From Crocodylus rhombifer (Eukaryota > Chordata > Crocodylia > Crocodylidae), in assembly GCA_038503035.1 (NCBI GenBank), contig JAVSML010018993.1, positions 1-64,000 of the forward strand: a DNA stretch of 64,000 bases, given 5' to 3'. The stretch's first letter is position 1. Each line of letters starts with the position of its first letter. A program made the position numbers and the translations under genes. This document shows, piece by piece, positions 1 through 13,200 of this stretch. The notes under the pieces were generated by a model that searched no databases, was not told where the DNA came from, and saw nothing but the letters and a program-made list of their open reading frames with translations.

Positions 1-19
1 GCAGCGCAGCGAGCAGCAT
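1..19 (-). CDS. ALDH2: ALDH2 exon 1, first codons (partial; continues left of the window)
   Basis: On the minus strand an ATG at 19-17 sits in a good Kozak context (A at -3) and begins M-L-L-A-A-L, which fits the start of the mitochondrial presequence of ALDH2 (human begins M-L-R-A-A). ALDH2 is the mitochondrial aldehyde dehydrogenase that oxidises acetaldehyde and lipid-peroxidation aldehydes with NAD+. Only six codons are visible, so the protein match alone is weak. The call rests mainly on position: in human the gene after ACAD10, in the same direction, is ALDH2. The start also lies at the edge of a CpG-rich segment typical of a promoter. The alternative is an unrelated ATG in GC-rich DNA. 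Confidence 0.5.
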
Positions 20-150
20 GGTGCGGGCAGGGCAGGGCAGGGCCGGGCCGGGCAGGGATCTTCCCTCCTCCCCCCGCCCCGGGGCGGGGCGGCGTCTGCC
101 CGGCCCGGGGCCCCCCCTCCCGCCGCCGCGCCCTGCATAGACCCCATGCA
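20..150 (-). promoter_or_regulatory. ALDH2: CpG-rich putative ALDH2 promoter and 5' leader
   Basis: This segment is very GC- and CpG-rich, with a run of GGGCA/GGGCC pentamers at 27-58 and GC-box-like GGGGCGGGGC near 80-90. It lies immediately upstream, on the minus strand, of the proposed ALDH2 start. No TATA box is visible, as expected for a CpG-island promoter. The G-runs could form a G-quadruplex on the plus strand, which is the template strand for ALDH2. Confidence 0.5.
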
Positions 151-1560
151 GCCCTGGAGCACCTTGTCTCCCCTGGGGGGGGGGAGGGGCTGCAGACACC
201 CCTGGGGACTCCCTGGATTGCCCGGGGAGACTCCACGGGCCCCTGGGCAAACACCAGCTCTTAGTTTCTTCTGGTCTCTGGGCAGCAGGGAATACAAGAC
301 CGAAGTCCCCGAAGAGGGGGCAGGGAGGGAGCAGCAGTCTGCTCTAGACTTGCCCCGTGGATCCCTGCTTGGTTTGTGTGGTGGAGGGCGTCTGCACAGC
401 TGGCACCTGCAGAGGAAGCAGGATCCCAGGTGCCGCCCGAAGCCAGCAGGGCTCTGGGGGTGGTTGCTGCCTGGAATCACGTCCCTGGGTCGTTCGCTGG
501 GCATGGCCAGTGCCGCAGAGCAAAACACGGGGAAAGAAAAGCCATTCAGAGGGTTAGAGCACGGCAGAGCGGAGCCAGGGTGGGTTTGCATCTGCCTGGT
601 GCACTCAGAGCTGCTCCTGCTGTCAACCCCCAGGTGTTTGGCAGCTGGAGCACGTCTGGGGGCAGAGCATGCAGGGCAGCCGTGTAACAGGCTGGCAGGT
701 ACCCAGGAACAAATGGATTAACTGCCTAAGGGGAATGAACTGGTGGCCCCTAGACATTGTCCAGCTGTATCCCTGGCCCCAGTACAGGCATGCCCAGCGC
801 CCCAGCGCCTGGCTTCATCAGCCCATCTCAGGGCACTTGACACAGGCAGCAAGCGCCATCGTTGTCCTTGCCCCGGAGCAGGACACAGCCCAGCTGCAGC
901 AAGGGGCCGTGTTCTGCGCTCGGGGCCGCCGGCCCAAGCGGATGACGTCAGGGAGCCGGGCTGCGTTCCCACTGTTGGACCGAGGCTGATTGTGCCAGTG
1001 ACCCCCAGCTGCCTGACCCCCCCAGTGTGACTGGCCCCGTGCATCTGCTCCTGGCACACCCAGCCCGTGCTGGGGCTCACCCCCATTCCCACGCCTGTGA
1101 CAGGGAGCAGGACATCCTTGTTCTGAGTGCTGGAGCCTGCAGAACGCAGGGATTCAACATGTCCAGCACAGCAAACACCTGGAGCCAGGGGACAACCGTG
1201 TGTGGCTGGGAACATGCAACGCAGGGAGAGCCTGCAAAGATGCCTCCCCTGCAGCAGGGCTAGGGCACAGGCACACCCTGGTCCTTACAAAGGTGAAGGC
1301 AGGGCAAGGTTCAGAGAAGCATAAGCTCTGATAGCAACAGCTGATAGCACCCTGCCCTGCCTTCTGCCGACTGTAGACTAAGTGCTGCCATCCTCGTGGG
1401 CGAAGGGGAAGCGTGCTACAGATGTGGGAGCAGACGCCTTCCTGCTCCCCAGCCGATGGGTCCTGCTGGGAAAGGGGCAGCGCAGCAGAGAGGGCACCCA
1501 GCCACATCAGGGTAGGGACCCAGCTCCACACCAACCAAGAAAGCCTGCTGCTTTCTGTAC
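151..1560. other. Intergenic spacer between ALDH2 promoter and ACAD10 3' end
   Basis: About 1.4 kb of moderately GC-rich sequence with only short overlapping open frames in several registers. None resembles a known protein or has a clear exon structure. I see no RNA gene or recognisable transposon here. Confidence 0.55.
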
Positions 1561-1563
1561 TGG

Positions 1564-1569
1564 TTTAAT
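1564..1569 (-). terminator. ACAD10: Candidate ACAD10 polyadenylation signal (ATTAAA)
   Basis: Read on the minus strand this is ATTAAA, the commonest variant poly(A) signal, about 335 bases downstream of the ACAD10 stop codon. I found no AATAAA on the minus strand closer to the stop. A 3' UTR of about 340-360 bases is therefore inferred. Confidence 0.45.
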
Positions 1570-1904
1570 GTGTGCCAAAAGATTGGCCCAAAGCCCCCTG
1601 AAGCAAAGAGAGTCTTTCCAATGATTCTGGCAGGATGGAGACCCCCTGGAGCAGCTGCTGGTGTGACAAGGGGCACCGCTTCTCCAGCTCTGACGGCTGA
1701 ACAGTTGCTAGTCCTGGATGTGGGGAAGGAGGGCAGAGCTGTGCAGCGCCCAGTGCACCCAGCCAGCCTTGCCCGGCTTGCAGACACCCCCAATATGCTC
1801 CTTCTGCCTACACCGCTACAGCCACGCGTGCCTACGCTTATCACAGCAAGCCCCTCATGTCCTGCAGCCCCGGGCTGCCACGGGGAAACGCCTTGCCCAC
1901 CCCA

Positions 1905-4900
1905 TCATGGTGCCTGCAGCTCCAGCTTAGCGACTGTCATCCTGTGAACCTCATCGGGCCCGTCTGCAAGGCGCAGGGCTCGGGCCCAGGCGAAGAACTG
2001 GGCAAGCGGGTAGTCGCTGCTGAGGCCAGCTGCTCCGAAGGCCTGCAAGAAACCAGCAGGAAGGTGGGAGGTCAGGACCAGGCTGACAGGACCCAACAGC
2101 AACAGCAGTCAGAGAGGGGTGGCCAGTGGCATGGCAAATGCTGTCGGCCCAGGGAGTCTGGGTGCCGGCACGTGGCTCCCAGCAGCAGAAGGTTCTGGCC
2201 CGGAGGCTGCAGGTCCCAGACCAGGGGTAGTGCAGGATGCCTGGACGTGTCTTGGTCCTGACCCAGCGGGAAAGGTCTGGCACTGCCTCCTCAGGCCCCA
2301 GAGGCGGGAGACAGTGAAGAAGAGACTGGGCATGTCTGTGACCTGAGGAGCCAGACCCAGCTTCAACCACCTGCCTACTTTACCCGAGCCGAGCTCTTAG
2401 CTGGGGAGGGGCTGAATGAGGAGCACATGCCCCTTTACTCACCTGGATGGCACGGTCGGTGACACGCAGAGCCATGGCCGGAGCCACCAGCTTGATCATG
2501 GCAATGTCCAGAGCAGCTGCCTGTGCACAGCCAGGAGAAAGCCCATTACTCTCCTCAGCCTGGTCGGCAGCCCTCCTCTACCCAGTGCTGGACTCTCTGC
2601 ACCCACCTCTCTGGCTAGACCACCCGCCCCAGGCTATCCTAGTCCCAGCCCTTGTCTGAGCCTAGACGGGTGCACTGTATCAACACTGCCATCGCAGCAG
2701 CACAGGGAGCAGACCCCTGGGCACGTTAGCAGGGAGTCCCCTCTGTGGTTCTGCTCAGGCCTCCAACAAGGAAACCCATGGCCACAAGACTCACCAGGCC
2801 AGCTCCTCCCTGGAGATGAGATACCTCAACGGACCAGGCCGTTCTTTCAGGAAAGCCACCGCTACCCACCTTGTTGCCAACCGTGTCCATGAGAAGGGCA
2901 GCCTTCAAAACCAGAAGCCGGGCCTGCTCTATCTCAGCTCGGGACGTGGCAATGTCTGCCAGGATCGTGCCCTGCTCTGCCAAGGGCTTCCCAAAAGCCA
3001 CGCGGGACTTCACCTGTAATAGGCACACGGGACCAAGGCCCACCCTGAGTGTGAGGGGCCCTGGTCACTGCGCAAGACCGGACAGAGCAGAGTGGCTGCT
3101 GACAGGGCCTGGTGCAGCCCCCGCTAGAGCCCAGCCACATCTGGGCTGGGAACGGGGGAAAGAAGCCTTCACGCAAGTACCAGGGCTTTGGTTACCATGT
3201 AAGCCACATGCCCCTGGTCAGCAAGCAGCAGCATAGTTTCCAGCCTTCCCTAAGTCTCTCCTCAGCCCTGCAGTGGAGGCGTCTGGTGCAGAGGAGGGAC
3301 TGCATGATGGAGACGTGGAGCAGGGCTCAGGTACCCACCCTGGTGCTGGTGCCAACAGCAGGATGGGTTTAACTGGCCTAAAGCACAAGAAGCATGTGGC
3401 GATGCTACAGCAGCTTCCATCTGGGAGCACCTGGGGACGGACCAACATGTGGAGGTGGTGGGGAATGGGAAGGGTTACTCCCTGGCGAGGAACAGGGAAG
3501 AAGCTATGCAGGAGGCTTTGTCAGGGTGCACAAGCAGCTGTTCCCCCTCAGGAGGGCAGATCACAGAGAAGTGAGGATGCCCTGCAACACTCCCCGCACG
3601 TGCCAGAGCACAGACCTGCCCACGCTGGGACGCAGGAAGGCTGCGCTCCCACCGCTGCTGCAGAAGGGATCAGGTATGGGCAGAGGGACGGTGCCAGCGA
3701 CACTCACGCGTTCCTTCATGAGAGCCAGCGCCCTCTCGGCAAAGCCGATCAGCCGCATGCAGTGGTGGATCCGTCCAGGCCCCAGTCTCCCCTGGGCAAT
3801 TTCAAAGCCTTGGCCAGGTCCTAGCAGCATATTCTCCTTTGGCACACGCACGTTTTCAAATAAGATCTCCCCATGGCCAGCTGCAGGGACAGGCACAGAG
3901 CAGGAGAAGCTGGGGGGTCGCTTGCTACCAGGCTTGGGATTTCCTCCTCATGCTTCCTCTCTGCCTGCCCCACGTAAGAAGGGGGGTGGGTGTCATGGCT
4001 TGCATCTCATGGGGCTCATTTGAAGTCCAAAGGGAAAACTCCCAACTGGCTTCACTGGGTTTTGCACTGGGCCTAAGGCAGGAGCCCCTGAAGGCCTGAC
4101 ATTGCCGGCAGCAGGGAGCCAGCCAGTAATGGTGCCCTCTCCAGTGAGCTCAAACAGGGGGAACAACTGGGTTTTTCTAGTGCTTGAACAAAGATTAAAG
4201 CCCAAGGCAAAGGTCCGGGAGGGGCCTCCCAGGTCTGCTACCTGCTCCTGCCACACTCACCTGATCTTCTGCACGCAGAGATTGCAAACAAAGAGAGTCA
4301 AATGCTGAGGGTTTTTTTTCCTGTGGTTTCTCCCTGACAGGGGCAGGAAACATTACCTAAGGGCTCAAGAGTTGAGCAAACAGTGGGTAGGATTTCTGTG
4401 GGGGCTAAGCAGCGGTTTAGTAACAAAACACCGTCTACTTCTGTCACTGACACCTCTCAGTAACAGAAGCGAGGGCCCTGTGTTTGCTTTAGAAGGAAGT
4501 AGCAGGATAATACGCTGGGTGCAGGATTATCCTGCCATTCCTGCCCTGCACAATACGCTTGGGAGACAAGTCCTGTCACACAAAGGCACAGAGAAGTCAC
4601 GCGATTTGCCCACGTGGAGTCAGCAGCCAAGCTGGAGAGAGGACCCTGGAGTCCTGTACATACTAGGGAGAAGGGAGGGTGTGACTGCAGGCTGGAGCTG
4701 GGGTCTTTGCTGGTCTGCACTTCAGCTTCCCCCTCAACATCACAGGGGAAAATAAGGCCCAGCTCCTAGGGGAACTGTGAGGCTGCAACCCCAGGGAGGC
4801 TCAGGATAAAGGTGGCTATCACAGGCATCACAGCATGTACCCTGGCAAAACCACAGCCAGGCACCTTTGTCCGCTGTGAGGGGGACTGCGTGATGCTCAC

Positions 4901-7234
4901 ACCCCGGGGGTTTCTGCAGGTGCCTGCGGTGGCCCGGGCAGAGCAGGAGTGGAGGACTAGGATGCACGCGGACTCGCTGCCTCACCTGGGGGGTCATCCA
5001 GGCCATACACGCTGAGAGGCCGGGTGACGGTGACGCCTGGGGTGTCCATGGGAACCAAGAGCATGGACTGCTGCTTGTGGCGCGGGGCACCAGGATTCGT
5101 CTTTCCCATAAACACGCAGAGCCGGCAGCGAGGGTCCAGTGCTCCTGCCAGAGGGAGAGAAAGCACAAGCCCGCCTAAAAGGTGCTGAAAACTTCAGAAG
5201 CCAAATAAAGCCTAGGGAGCTCCAGCCTTTTTACAGAAGGACTGCTGGAGCTGAATTGGGTGCCCCAGGGTCACATCCTGCCTTGGTTGGTCAGCTGAGC
5301 ACGTGGACCCAGCCAGGCTGGCCACAGCTAATGTAAGTCACGGTTACTGTTCTGGGTGTTTGAGGAGTTTCAGGCAAGTGGGGAGGAGATAGGAGCAGAA
5401 GGGCTCTGAAGAGTCCTTTCCCCGGTACGGGGAAGCTGGTGAGAAGCCACACACTGAACAGTCCTCCCGAGGCCCTGAGAAACAGTCGTCTCCGAGACCT
5501 GTTCAGCCCCAGGCTGCTCTGCTCCAACTGCCAGAGGTGTTCACCAATGCTGGCTGCATCTCCTGTGAACCCGCCTGAGACCACCTGGCTCCCAGCCACG
5601 CCAAGCCCCTCGTGGACAGCAACCACTTGTGGTCCCTGCTCCCTAGCAGAGAAAGCTCCGCAGGCCACATGCAGCTCCCTGTATTGTTTCGGTTGGGTCT
5701 CTCCACAAAGGCTTTCCCTCCTCCAGACCAGCAGGAAGCTGTGGGTTGCAGTGTGGGTGCTTCTTGGTGCTTCCCTACCTCAAGCAGCTTGCAGCAGCCA
5801 CGAGTTTACCCGAAGCAAAACAAGGCTGTTGTAACTCTGCAGCTGGGTTTAGCAGAGCATGTGCAGAGACCACACCCTGGGCCTGCCACAATGAGGCCAT
5901 AGGGTGACCAAGGTGCAGGGCAAACCTAGCAGGGTCCTGCGCCTCAGCGGCTACCGGGCCAGCTTCATGCAATCAGGGGAGCCCCCAACCTGGGGAGGAA
6001 ACCACAGGCCTCGAAGCAAACCTGAAATCCACCACTTGTGCCCGTTGAGAATGTAGAAACCCCCTTCTTCCACGATAGAGGACTCGATGTTGGTGGCATC
6101 AGACGAAGCAACCTAAGCAAAAATGTGGCGAGTTCAGACATGCACCAGCATCCTGCTCCAGGCCATGAGCCGCAGGAAGCCCTTTCCCACCCTCGCAGAG
6201 CTGTGTTGCACAGACGCCCGGAGGGCTGGAAGCCTCAGACCCAGCAAAGGAAGGAAGCGAATTTGCCTTGGCAGGAAATTGAGCCTCAGCAAATGAAAGC
6301 CCCCCTTCGCTTCTGAATGGGGCTGTCCACTTGGGGGGGGTGTAATTCAGTTTAACTAGCCTATTTCCCATGGTCACCTCCAGTTAATCTGGATTAAACT
6401 TTCCTGACCGTACCTATGTGGACAAGGCAGGCACAAAGCTCTTGCAGTCCCGCAGCCACCATTGAAACTGCTTGCCAGGAGGCCACGACAGCCATCGATG
6501 GCCAGGGTGGGACCAGCCCCCGCCTGAACAGAGGGGCTTCCCTCCGTCCTGCCGCAGCACTGACCTGTGGCTCTGTCATAGCAAAGCAGGAGCGGATCTC
6601 CCCATCCAGCAGAGGCTGCAGCCAGCGCTCCTTCTGCTCCTCTGTCCCATATCGCAGCAGCACCTCCATGTTCCCAGTGTCAGGGGCTGAGCAGTTGAAT
6701 ATCTGCAGGGGAAAAGCCCAGCACTGGGGTCATATGTATGGGAACGGGAGCCTGCAGATCCACCCCAGAGCCCGCTGCCTGCAACTCCTGGACTGCCCCA
6801 TCCAAGCACCAGGAGCTTCTGCCAGTTGGACAGCAGGAGACTGATGCAAGCTCCAACCAGACTGAACTTCCAGCCAGAGCACCGGGCAGCCCCCAGGCCG
6901 GCATCACTTCCCCTCCTTATGCAGCATGGACAGATGAAGAGGGAGCCGAGCCACGTTCTGGCCAGCACAGGCTCCTCCAAGCAGCATGAATGTTCTTAGC
7001 CAGGAGGCTGGGAGGACTCCTTGCTGGAGACGCCAACCAGGAGTTCCTCGGCCAGGCCGAGGGCTGGGGACACTCCCTGCTGGAGGCAGGTACCTCAGGT
7101 GCATGCAGAGACATCCCCATGAGCTCGCACAAGTGGGCATACTCCAGGTTGGTCAGACCTGCTCCGTATCTCACTTCTGGGTCAGTCTCCAGGGGTAAGA
7201 ACAGGTTCCACAGCCCTTCGGACTTGGCCTTTAC
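1905..7234 (-). CDS. ACAD10: ACAD10 exons 13-20: acyl-CoA dehydrogenase domain (residues 676-1028)
   Basis: Exons are 7094-7234, 6565-6702, 6022-6112, 4986-5144, 3708-3880, 2870-3013, 2443-2520 and 1905-2042, the last ending in TGA. FAD and substrate signatures include CFAMTEP (762-767), GHKWWIS (792-798), [11 protein letters not shown] (887-897) and RVAFGKPL (from residue 913). Near the C-terminus, [10 protein letters not shown] aligns with the segment that carries the catalytic glutamate in medium-chain acyl-CoA dehydrogenase. The equivalent residue here would be Asp1010, a family trait shared with ACAD11. The chain ends ELQAP, shorter and different from the human LKHRI end. There is no peroxisomal SKL-type tail, in keeping with mitochondrial location. 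Confidence 0.96.
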
Positions 7235-10200
7235 CTGAAAGAATAAATTAGGATGACACGAGGCATGGTTCCCCTCCGGACCCCCTGACCCTTCAGAACA
7301 CCCTCCGGGCAGGAAGGGAGGGTGTGCTTCGGGCACGGGCAGAGCTCAGGGCAGAGTGCTGCCCTTCCCATTCATCAAGAGACAAGGATCACACAGAGCA
7401 GCATGGCCACAAACGGGGCTCATCCTGCCGCCAGCCCACAGAAGCCTTCATGCCTGGACTTGGCCTGGGATCAGGGTCAAGCTGGGTCCTTTCTGTCATA
7501 ACAAAGACCCTGCCACCAGAGTGCAGCTGATGGAGAGAACCCAGCTCCCCCTCTGTTAGCTGCACAACCAAGATCTGGTAAGGACACAGGGCAGTGGTGG
7601 CTCAGAGATGGCTGGGGGGCGGACACAGGCAGCGAGCACGTCATCCTAGAGAGCTGTACTTTGAGGTGTCGCTGCTCAAAGCAGGAGCATCACTGACCTT
7701 CAGTTCTTCCACGAGCGGGTGTAGGGTCCATCTTGTCTGCGACACCTGGTGGTCCCTCAGGGCCTGCTCGGCAGGATAGATGTGGGCATCCATGAATCTC
7801 CTCAGTCTGCGATAAAGATCCTGTGCCCTGCCAGAAAGGCCCTCAGGAGAGAGAATCAGATGGGCTGGAGCTGAAGAGGAATGGGGCACAGTGACATAGC
7901 TCCTCCTGGGGAATGGCCCCTGCCAGGCCCAGGTGCTGTAAGGTCTCCCCGATGGCTTCGTAGCCGGCATGGCTTTAAACACCCGGAACCCTTCCTTCGT
8001 GGCGAAATCCCAGGCGAGGTCGGCCATGGACTCGGCCTGCTTCCCACCACTCTCTGCTGTGGCTGAGCTCGCCTGCCCTGTGTGAAGCAAGCAAAAGCAT
8101 CATCCTCTGCTTGGAGATCCACAGTGCAGAGCAAGGCAGCAGCGCCCAGACCAGAACCAGCCCTACAGAGTCCAAAAGGGACGAGACAAGAATACTGCCT
8201 TCCCTCAGACAAAACACCAGGCCCCTGGGCCTCCTGACAGGCTCCCACCAGCTCCCTGCAGAAACAAGGCCCGAGCAGCCCAGGGAACAACCTGGGACAA
8301 CCAAGACCCTTGAGGTTTAGCAATGTGCACAGTTCCTGCTCCACTGACAAATCACACCCTTTGCAAGGGCAGCTCCCTACTGCTGGGGGTTACCCCATGG
8401 GAGATACTGCTGGGAGGGATAATGTCCCTGCCTCCCCATCTCGCCTACGGGCCAACCTTGCTGCCTAAACTGAGTCCCCCCAATTCGAGTGTGGTCTCCC
8501 CTCCAACTGGGGAAAGTCTGGCCAAGGCCAGGAGGGCAAACCCCTGCTCCCATGACAGGGGTCCATGCAGAGCAGTCAGCATCTGGTTCGTATTCCAGGT
8601 GCCGGGCCAGGCTCAGCCTGAGCGAAAATCTATCCCCACATGACTCTCAGCAGCAAGGCTCCCAGAGGGATATGGTGGAAAGGAGGGACTAGAATCCAGC
8701 TCTTCACTCCTGCTCTGGACCTGAGTTTGCCTCTCAAGCCTCCTGCCTTTGTCTCCAGATGCCAGAGCTGCTCAAAGTTCAGCCTGGTGCCCTCTCGTGG
8801 CAAAACCCTGCTGCACAAGCTACTGTGCTGATGCCGGAGCCCAGCGGCCTCACCAGTGAGCGAGCGCTTGTAGACGCCCTGCAGGATGGCAGCCACTCTG
8901 AAGAAGGAGAAGGCCATGTAGAAGTTCCAGTCCTCTATGGGCGGGATGCCCATGTGACCGCAGTACGTACGAAAGTACTCCTCTGCCGTGGGGATTCCCA
9001 AGTGTGTCAAATCGCAGTTGCCCAGACCTGAAAGAGGAATAGGGTGGCACCGTGACTCAGCCACAGAATGGAGCTGTAAGGCTGAGCTTCTGCTCTAGAA
9101 TCCCAAAATTTGGGGCATTTTCCTCCCTTGGGAGGATAGAAAACTATATACCCCAGGCCCAGACCAGCTCTGGGGAGTCGGCTTATGCCTATGCTGCTAA
9201 CAGCATGTTCAGAAGGGGCTGGACGGGTCTCTCCAGGGACTTGGAACAGAGAGAGAGAGCGGAGGATGAGAAGGAAGAGTCCTTTCCCCCATTTCCAGCC
9301 ACGTGCTGTGGACACCAGCCTGTCTATTCCTGCTTCCCAGGTCTGTGTTTGAAGAGGGCAAGAGATGTGATCTGTGCCCAGCACTGTACCTTTGAGCAGG
9401 CTGAAGCTAGATGGCAAATAGTGAGCCATGCAGCTATAGGCCACATCTGAGATGGGGTCTCCCAAGGTGGAAAGCTCCCAGTCAAGGACAGCAAGGACTT
9501 GTGGCCTCTCTGGGTGAAAGATCAGGTTATCCAGCCTGGACCGGAAAGACAAAGAGCCAGAGAAAAGTTGTTGCAGGAAAAAAAGCCCCACTCACTAGGG
9601 AGAGCTGCATTCCCCATAAACAGGTGTCCAGGAGCTCTGTGCAGTTGGGGGCTGTTCCCAATCACCCCTCTACCCTCGGCAAGTGACGGGCAGAAGAGGT
9701 GCTGTCTGTTAATGATTTGGGTGCCTACATCACTGTTTGTTGGGCTTTGCGCAGTTCCCTTCTCAGCACGGAGTTAAAAGAGCTCCTGGGATCTGGGGAC
9801 TGCTGCTCGCGTGCAAAGAACCCATTCAGGCTGATTCTGTTTAGCAACTGAATGGGAAGCCGTAAAGCCAGAGCACAGATGAGCATCAGTCTGCCACACG
9901 TATCCGCCCTGCCCCACCAGCCACCAGCCCCGCCTGTCAGGTCCTGACAAGGCAGGTGAATGGCAGCTGTCCGGTCAGGGGCAACGGGAGGATAGGAAGG
10001 GACAGTAAGGCGGTGGCATCTTCTGCCCGTATCACACACAGGAGCTCCGGCAGAGGGCACCAGTGCCCACGCCGGCAACAAGACAAGTCAGGATTTTGCT
10101 CCATGCCCAACGTAGTAACTTCTAATGACAGAAGCCAATTGCACCATGAGCTTCCTGCTTTCTGGTGTCATGCCCCCAAGGGTGGTGACCTCATGTGTCA

Positions 10201-13200
10201 CATGGGCCACGGGCAAGCTCACGCCCTGGGTCACACCAGGCTGCATCCAAACACCGATCTGTTCCACCCGTCAATAATTCACGTGATGCCTCATCATCCC
10301 TAACTACAGGAAGTGGAGCAGGAGCTAGCTGCCAACCCCCAGCCTCAGGTCTCTGTTCAGCTGCTGCCACCAGCCAGAGAGAGACCCCAGTGTGTGGATC
10401 AAAAAGCAAAGTGGGGACAAGACCCCTGGGGTCTCGACTTCCAGCTCCTGCCTTGAGCGGCTAAAGTCCACTGCCCTCCAGATGGGTTAATGGGGAGGAG
10501 CACTCATGGCTCTGAGCTGACGGCAACTTCTTTGTGGTCTGCAATGTTGGGTTGCAGAGATGTCTCTGTCTCCAGAGCACTACACCTCTTGATGGCCCAA
10601 GGAAGCCGTGGCAGATGCAGGCTCCCAGGTGCTGAACATGCACAGGTCCATATGTACAACAGGCCTTGGAGCTGCCACATTACACACACACTGTCCTGCC
10701 CTGCTAACACCTGGGTGCTCACTACCAGCTTGTACCTGAAATCTCCATGCACGAGAGTGACTTGGTGAGCCTGGGGGAGGTGCAAGGGGAGCCATTCGAT
10801 GAGCCTCTCCATGGCTGGGATGGTGTGGGTTTCTGTGGCACGGTACTGCTTGGTCCAGGTTTGAACCTGCCGCTGAACGTAGTTCCCTGGTGCAGAGGGA
10901 ACACAGGCTTTGAGCATGATTATGAAAAGCATGAGGCTGTTAGAAACAGCTACAGACCTGCTGGAAACCCTCCCAGAGCCAGAAGTAAAGCTGGCCCACC
11001 TCCAACCAAATGATCAAGCATTTCACTGCTGCCACGGGCTAGGGCCAGCCCTAGCAGAGCTGGGGAAAGCTCCTGGTGGCCCAGGTTATGGCAGGGTCAG
11101 GGAAGCAGGGATGTCCATCACCTCCCTGCGACTCTGCAGGATGAAGCCACAGCCAGACAGGGCGGGATGTGGCACAGGGGCTCTGGCCAGGTGCTCCATG
11201 GTGAGGCAGCCACGTTCTGATACTGCCTCAGGAGGGGAGGCTCTTTCTGTATTGTTGCTCTCCTGTGGCAGAGGGTAGGGGGGCCACATTCCCAACCTGG
11301 GCATGGGGTCAATCTCTGGCAGGGATGGGGGTGATATTCTGACTGGTTACAGATCCCCAGGGCCTGAAACAAAAGACCAGCTCCAGGTCCTGGCTCCCAA
11401 CTTGGCAAGAACCCTCAGCCCCTGAGCTGAGAGATCAAAGAGCCCTGTTGTGGACGGCAAGGCCCAAGCACCGGTAGGATGCTTGGAAGACTCTGCAGAG
11501 ATCACAGACCCCTGGAGCATCCCCAGCAGCTGGGATGGGCCTGAGGACCAGTCCCACCTCCTCTGCAGCTCCCTTGCCCGTGCTGTCCAGAAGATTTGGC
11601 CCAGGTCCCTGACACAACGGAAGGCCATGCCAGCACCCCAATGCCCACGGGTTTCCTTCTCACCGTGCTTCCCATAATCCTCCAGTCCGGCTGCTTTGAG
11701 GTCCACGCTGTGGATCTGAGCAAGGACTTGGTTCATGGCAGTGTAGATGGCTCTGCGCTGGCTGGGCTCCAGCCCGGGGAGGGAGGGGTCCTTGTAGACA
11801 TGGCCGGCGCAGTATTCCATCAGGTAGAATGGCGTGCCGATGATGCTGGCGGACAGGGGAAGCAGAGGCCTTTTAGTGACTGTCCTTTGGGACTCTCAAT
11901 GCTCTGAGGTGGCATCAGGGCAGGAGAGCGAGATCAGAGGCTCTGGGGTGCCTCCCAGACCCCCTCTATAGGTAAAACCTTGCCTCCATCCTGTTCCGAA
12001 GCCACATCCCTCACCCAGGCAGGAAGAGCAGCTGTTCTGTCTCCACTGTCATACACAACCTCTGTGGGCAAACCTGATGTCCCTCTGCTTCCACAGCAGC
12101 GCCCAAGTCCCAACAGCTGCTGTCGGCACACATCCCTCTACCTGACTGGGATCGCGGCCACCCTGCCAGGGCCACGAGCTGCTGTCTCCTGCACCCCGTC
12201 GTAACCCAGGACCCCACGGCAGCTGCTGTCCCACCCACGGCCAAGCCGGGGAGAAAACACTCACCTGGAATCTTCACAGAGGGCCAGCACTCGAGGGACA
12301 GGCACGCCGGCCTCCGCCAGCGCCCTCAGCACCCTGCCGGGACAAGCAGCGGTCAGTGCAGAAGGGCTCAGAGTCCAGAGGGAGCCCCATGCAGATGCGT
12401 ACACCCTGTCTTCTCACCTGTACTCCCTCTCCACAGCGTGCGCGGATGGGAGCAGCTTGCCCGGGGGCTTCTTTCTCAGCACTAAGCGGTGGTCCCCGTA
12501 CTCCACATAGTACGTTGGGTTCGACTGGCCATGGCTAAACTGCCGGACGAGCAGAGAACCTGCAAGTTCCAAAGCAGAGGTCTCGTGGAAAGCAAAGAAC
12601 AGGAGCCTAAAATGGCGAGAGCCGAGAGGCTGAGCATCGCTGACTTGAACCAAAGGCCCCCTGAGAGCCAGGAACACACAGGGTGCGTTTTGCCCAGTGC
12701 CACCCGAGGCCAGGATGCTCCGGCTGCAGTCTGGAGAGGGGAGGCATGCTGTCAGACTTAGCAAAGCTAACAGGTTGGGGGCTGTGTCCCCGGCAGAGCT
12801 TGCTGCTGCCTCTTGGGTCTGTATCTCTGTGCCTGGGTTACTGCAGTGAGCTCTCTCACACAAGGGGCTGTACGCTCTGCCCAGACCTGCAGGGCACTGA
12901 CTTACATGGGTAGCCAGAGGGCCGTCTGGAGTCCTGCTGAAGTCCAAGCAGGGTGTCTGGGAGCCTGGGACTGCTCTGTGTTGTGCAGAGCCTTTCCTGC
13001 TTGGTCCCCCTGCATGGCTGTGCCTCCTCTAGGCCCCAAGCCTGTGCCCTGTGCCACAGGGACCTCTCTGGCTATTGCCAATGGGGCAAAGGGAGACGCA
13101 GCTCCAGCAGCAGCCCAGGGCAGCTCCCTGGCGGAGGTCTGCAGCTGCTGGTGAACTTTGAGCCTTTCATTAGCGGCCTGGCTTCCCTCCCATCTTCCAC

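Noticed and set aside
718..1215. 165-codon minus-strand frame between ALDH2 and ACAD10
   Set aside because: Several overlapping frames exist in this GC-rich stretch. None has a domain and none fits ALDH2 or ACAD10.
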